From a bacterium HR28 (GTDB lineage: Bacteria; Chloroflexota; Chloroflexia; Thermomicrobiales; Thermomicrobiaceae), in assembly GCA_002898255.1 (NCBI GenBank), contig BEIE01000002.1, positions 124,001 to 188,000 of the forward strand: a stretch of 64,000 bases of DNA, in the 5' to 3' direction. Below are positions 62,333 to 64,000 of this stretch, piece after piece (within the stretch, counting starts at the first letter, position 1; each line of letters begins with the position of its first letter). The position numbers were made by a program, and so were the translations under genes. The notes below the pieces were generated by a model. It was not told where the DNA came from. It did no database searches and saw only the letters and a list, made by a program, of their open reading frames with translations.

Positions 62333-63610
62333 CTATCGCCGCAGGTTGACGAGTTCTTGCAGGACCTCGTCGCTCGCTGTGATGACCCGCGAATTCGCCT
62401 GGAAACCGCGCTGCGCCATGATCATGCTGGTGAACTCTTGGGCCAGGTCCACGTTGGACATCTCCAAGTACCCGCTCGCAATCTTCCCGCGCCCACCGGA
62501 GTCGGCCGGGCCGATAATCGGCTCACCCGAGTTAACCGTCGGCAAGTAGGCATTTCCGCCCACCTTCATCAGGCCACCGGGGTTGGTGAAGAGCGCCAAC
62601 GCCACCTGACCAATCACCTTGGTGACTCCATTGGAGTAGATCCCCAGCACTTCACCCGACTGACTCACTGTGAAGGTGGTCAGCGAGCCGGCCGGAGCTC
62701 CATTCGCCGCCGCATTCGCCGTAGAGGGCGCCGCCAACTGGGTGAGTCGACTGAAGTCGACTGTCGCGGTAACTGACCCTGCACCACTGTTACTTGCGTC
62801 AAGTGTCACAGTGATGGGTCCTGACGGTGAGATCAAATTCCCATCAGGGTCGAATTTGAGCGTCCCACTCGTCGACCCGCTAAGCGCGAACTCAGAACCA
62901 GATCCTTCCTGAGTGGCTGTCCGTGGGTCATCTTCTTGTATTGTGTAGTTCCATTCGGATGGGTTCTGCGACGTCTTGTTGAACACGATGTAAAACTCAT
63001 GCCGCTTCCCTTGCGAGTCGACGATGCTCACCTTTGTCACATAATGCGGCGTTGGTGCCGCTGCATCCTGATTTGCATCCAGATTCCCCTGCACGGTGAT
63101 CTGCGTCGTTGGCACGGCATCGAGCTGCTGGCCAATCGGGATGGTGATCGGACCAACCGGTCCGGCTGTGTCAACATTCCCGTTCGCATCTGCCTGCCAA
63201 CCCAACACGTAGAACCCGTTCGATGAATTCACGAGCCGTAGGTCCGACCCGATATCAAAAGCGCCGTCCCGCGTGAAGAGCGTCTGTGATCCGTCACTCA
63301 CCACGAAAAACCCGTCGCCCTGGATCGCAAGGTCGCTCGGCTTCCCCGTCAGTTGCAACGCTCCCTGCGTGTGGATCGTGTCAACCGCTCCCACCACTGC
63401 ACCAAGCCCGATCTGGAGCGGGTTAATGCCGCCCCGCTGCTCGGTCGGCCCGCTCGCCCCACGCACTAACTGACTTAGGATGTCCGTGAAGCGCACTCGC
63501 CCGACCTTGAACCCGGTCGTGTTCACGTTAGCAATGTTGTTGCCAATGACATCCATCCAGGTCTGGTGTGCCCGCAACCCCGAGATCGCTGAGAACATCG
63601 ACCGCATCAT
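62333..63610 (-). CDS. flgE: Flagellar hook protein FlgE
   Basis: The 425-residue protein has the N-terminal rod/hook motif MFSAISGLRAHQTWMDVIGNNIANVNTTGFK, the F-type middle (LAIQGDGFFVVSDGSQTLFTRDGAFDI), a surface domain, and the C-terminal SNVDLAQEFTSMIMAQRGFQANSRVITASDEVLQELVNL. These helical ends pack the hook. It is exported by the flagellar type III system. GGGGGA precedes the ATG pair at 63610. It follows flgD by 44 bases. Confidence 0.95.
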   Translation of the reverse strand: MMRSMFSAISGLRAHQTWMDVIGNNIANVNTTGFKVGRVRFTDILSQLVRGASGPTEQRGGINPLQIGLGAVVGAVDTIHTQGALQLTGKPSDLAIQGDGFFVVSDGSQTLFTRDGAFDIGSDLRLVNSSNGFYVLGWQADANGNVDTAGPVGPITIPIGQQLDAVPTTQITVQGNLDANQDAAAPTPHYVTKVSIVDSQGKRHEFYIVFNKTSQNPSEWNYTIQEDDPRTATQEGSGSEFALSGSTSGTLKFDPDGNLISPSGPITVTLDASNSGAGSVTATVDFSRLTQLAAPSTANAAANGAPAGSLTTFTVSQSGEVLGIYSNGVTKVIGQVALALFTNPGGLMKVGGNAYLPTVNSGEPIIGPADSGGRGKIASGYLEMSNVDLAQEFTSMIMAQRGFQANSRVITASDEVLQELVNLRR

Positions 63611-63654
63611 GGCTCGTCCCCCTTCGTCGTTCCATCACCCGTCATCACGCCCTG

Positions 63655-64000
63655 TCACATCTCGCCAGGCAGGGTCGGCGGCGCGGATTCCTCGGGGTTC
63701 CCAGCGCTTCCCGCCGCACCACCCGCACTATCTTCGGCCCCTTGCTGCTCCGACTCCGCGACGGCGACGCTCACCACGTCACGAACGTCGATCTGCTGTC
63801 CTCCGGCGAGCTCGAGCACCGCCGCACCGTCCAGGATCGTTGCCCGCACCACCGTGCCGCTCACCAGTTGACCGCTCGTCCGCTCAAGACCGCTCACGAC
63901 CTTCCCAAGGTATCCCGCCACCTGCCCCAGCGCCGCATGCTGCGCCATTGCTGCCACTGTCTCGTTCAGTTGTTGCAACTGCTCGAGCGCATTCAGCTGG
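63655..64000 (-). CDS. flgD: Flagellar hook-capping protein FlgD (partial)
   Basis: Only the C-terminal 115 residues are in the window; the gene continues beyond position 64000. The visible QLNALEQLQQLNETVAAM and AALGQVAGYLGKVV match the FlgD N-domain helix and the A-x-LIGK region, followed by a VVRATILDGAAVLELAGGQQIDVRDVVSV beta part. The protein then ends in a Gly/Ala/Glu tail, so it is a short FlgD with no separate C-terminal cap domain. Its position directly before flgE is the usual order. Confidence 0.75.
   Translation of the reverse strand, partial: QLNALEQLQQLNETVAAMAQHAALGQVAGYLGKVVSGLERTSGQLVSGTVVRATILDGAAVLELAGGQQIDVRDVVSVAVAESEQQGAEDSAGGAAGSAGNPEESAPPTLPGEM

Noticed and set aside
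1-64000. tRNA genes
   Set aside because: I looked for T-arm-like GTTCGANTCC with matching acceptor stems on both strands in the intergenic regions and saw none; a covariance search would be decisive.

Overview
The window looks like chromosome or megaplasmid DNA from a thermophilic, flagellated member of the Chloroflexota, most plausibly class Thermomicrobia (Thermomicrobium/Sphaerobacter relatives). This is inferred from high GC, FtsH, an M29 thermophile-type aminopeptidase, Tat- and lipoprotein-type exported proteins, TadE/TadG-like proteins, a sortase with LPXTG proteins, and a flagellar flgD-flgE edge. No marker gene such as 16S rRNA is present, so the taxonomy is an inference. No tRNA, rRNA, CRISPR array, transposase or prophage gene was recognised.

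Layout. 0-6 kb: PhoX phosphatase, a YhhQ-type queuosine-precursor transporter and FtsH. 6-11 kb: a minus-strand exported-protein cluster (CHRD-like, cupredoxin, zinc-ribbon, SnoaL-like), methionine aminopeptidase and an EamA exporter. 11-19 kb: gene-poor DNA with a frameshifted LPKTG-anchored protein, two small proteins, a GT39-like membrane protein, an HD phosphohydrolase and proline dehydrogenase. 19-23 kb: a cobalt/nickel ECF transporter (CbiMN, CbiQ, CbiO with a His-rich tail) and a primary-type sigma factor. 23-29 kb: an envelope-stress block with HtrA, a sensor kinase, a response regulator, a YceI lipoprotein and a Tat-lipoprotein hydrolase. 28.6-31 kb: ECF sigma, anti-sigma and aminopeptidase. 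31-35 kb: four TadE/TadG-like genes. 35-43 kb: GYD protein, methyltransferase, MFS carrier, PyrD, HAD phosphatase, and RtcB RNA ligase with archease. 43-50 kb: a GT39-like protein and a sulfur-type molybdoenzyme operon headed by a CstR-like repressor. 50-57 kb: a complete Liv-type ABC transporter and a beta-hydroxyacid dehydrogenase. 57-64 kb: 1.5 kb of non-coding DNA, a sortase, its apparent LPNTG beta-helix substrate, flgE and the end of flgD.

The strongest multi-part observations are these. (1) Nearly identical promoter modules stand in front of htrA and the yceI-hydrolase pair, which flank the kinase/regulator genes; this predicts a local regulon. (2) A CsoR-family repressor has the CstR-type two-cysteine pattern with the metal-ligand His replaced by Met. 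It heads an operon for a fused PsrB-PsrC and a PsrA-like catalytic subunit without a Tat signal, and palindromes overlap its own promoter. (3) A sortase and an LPNTG beta-helix adhesin-like protein lie directly downstream of flagellar hook genes, with further LPXTG-like proteins elsewhere. (4) A TadG-like protein carries about sixteen Gly-Asn turns consistent with a beta-solenoid, in a cluster with no Tad machinery inside the window.
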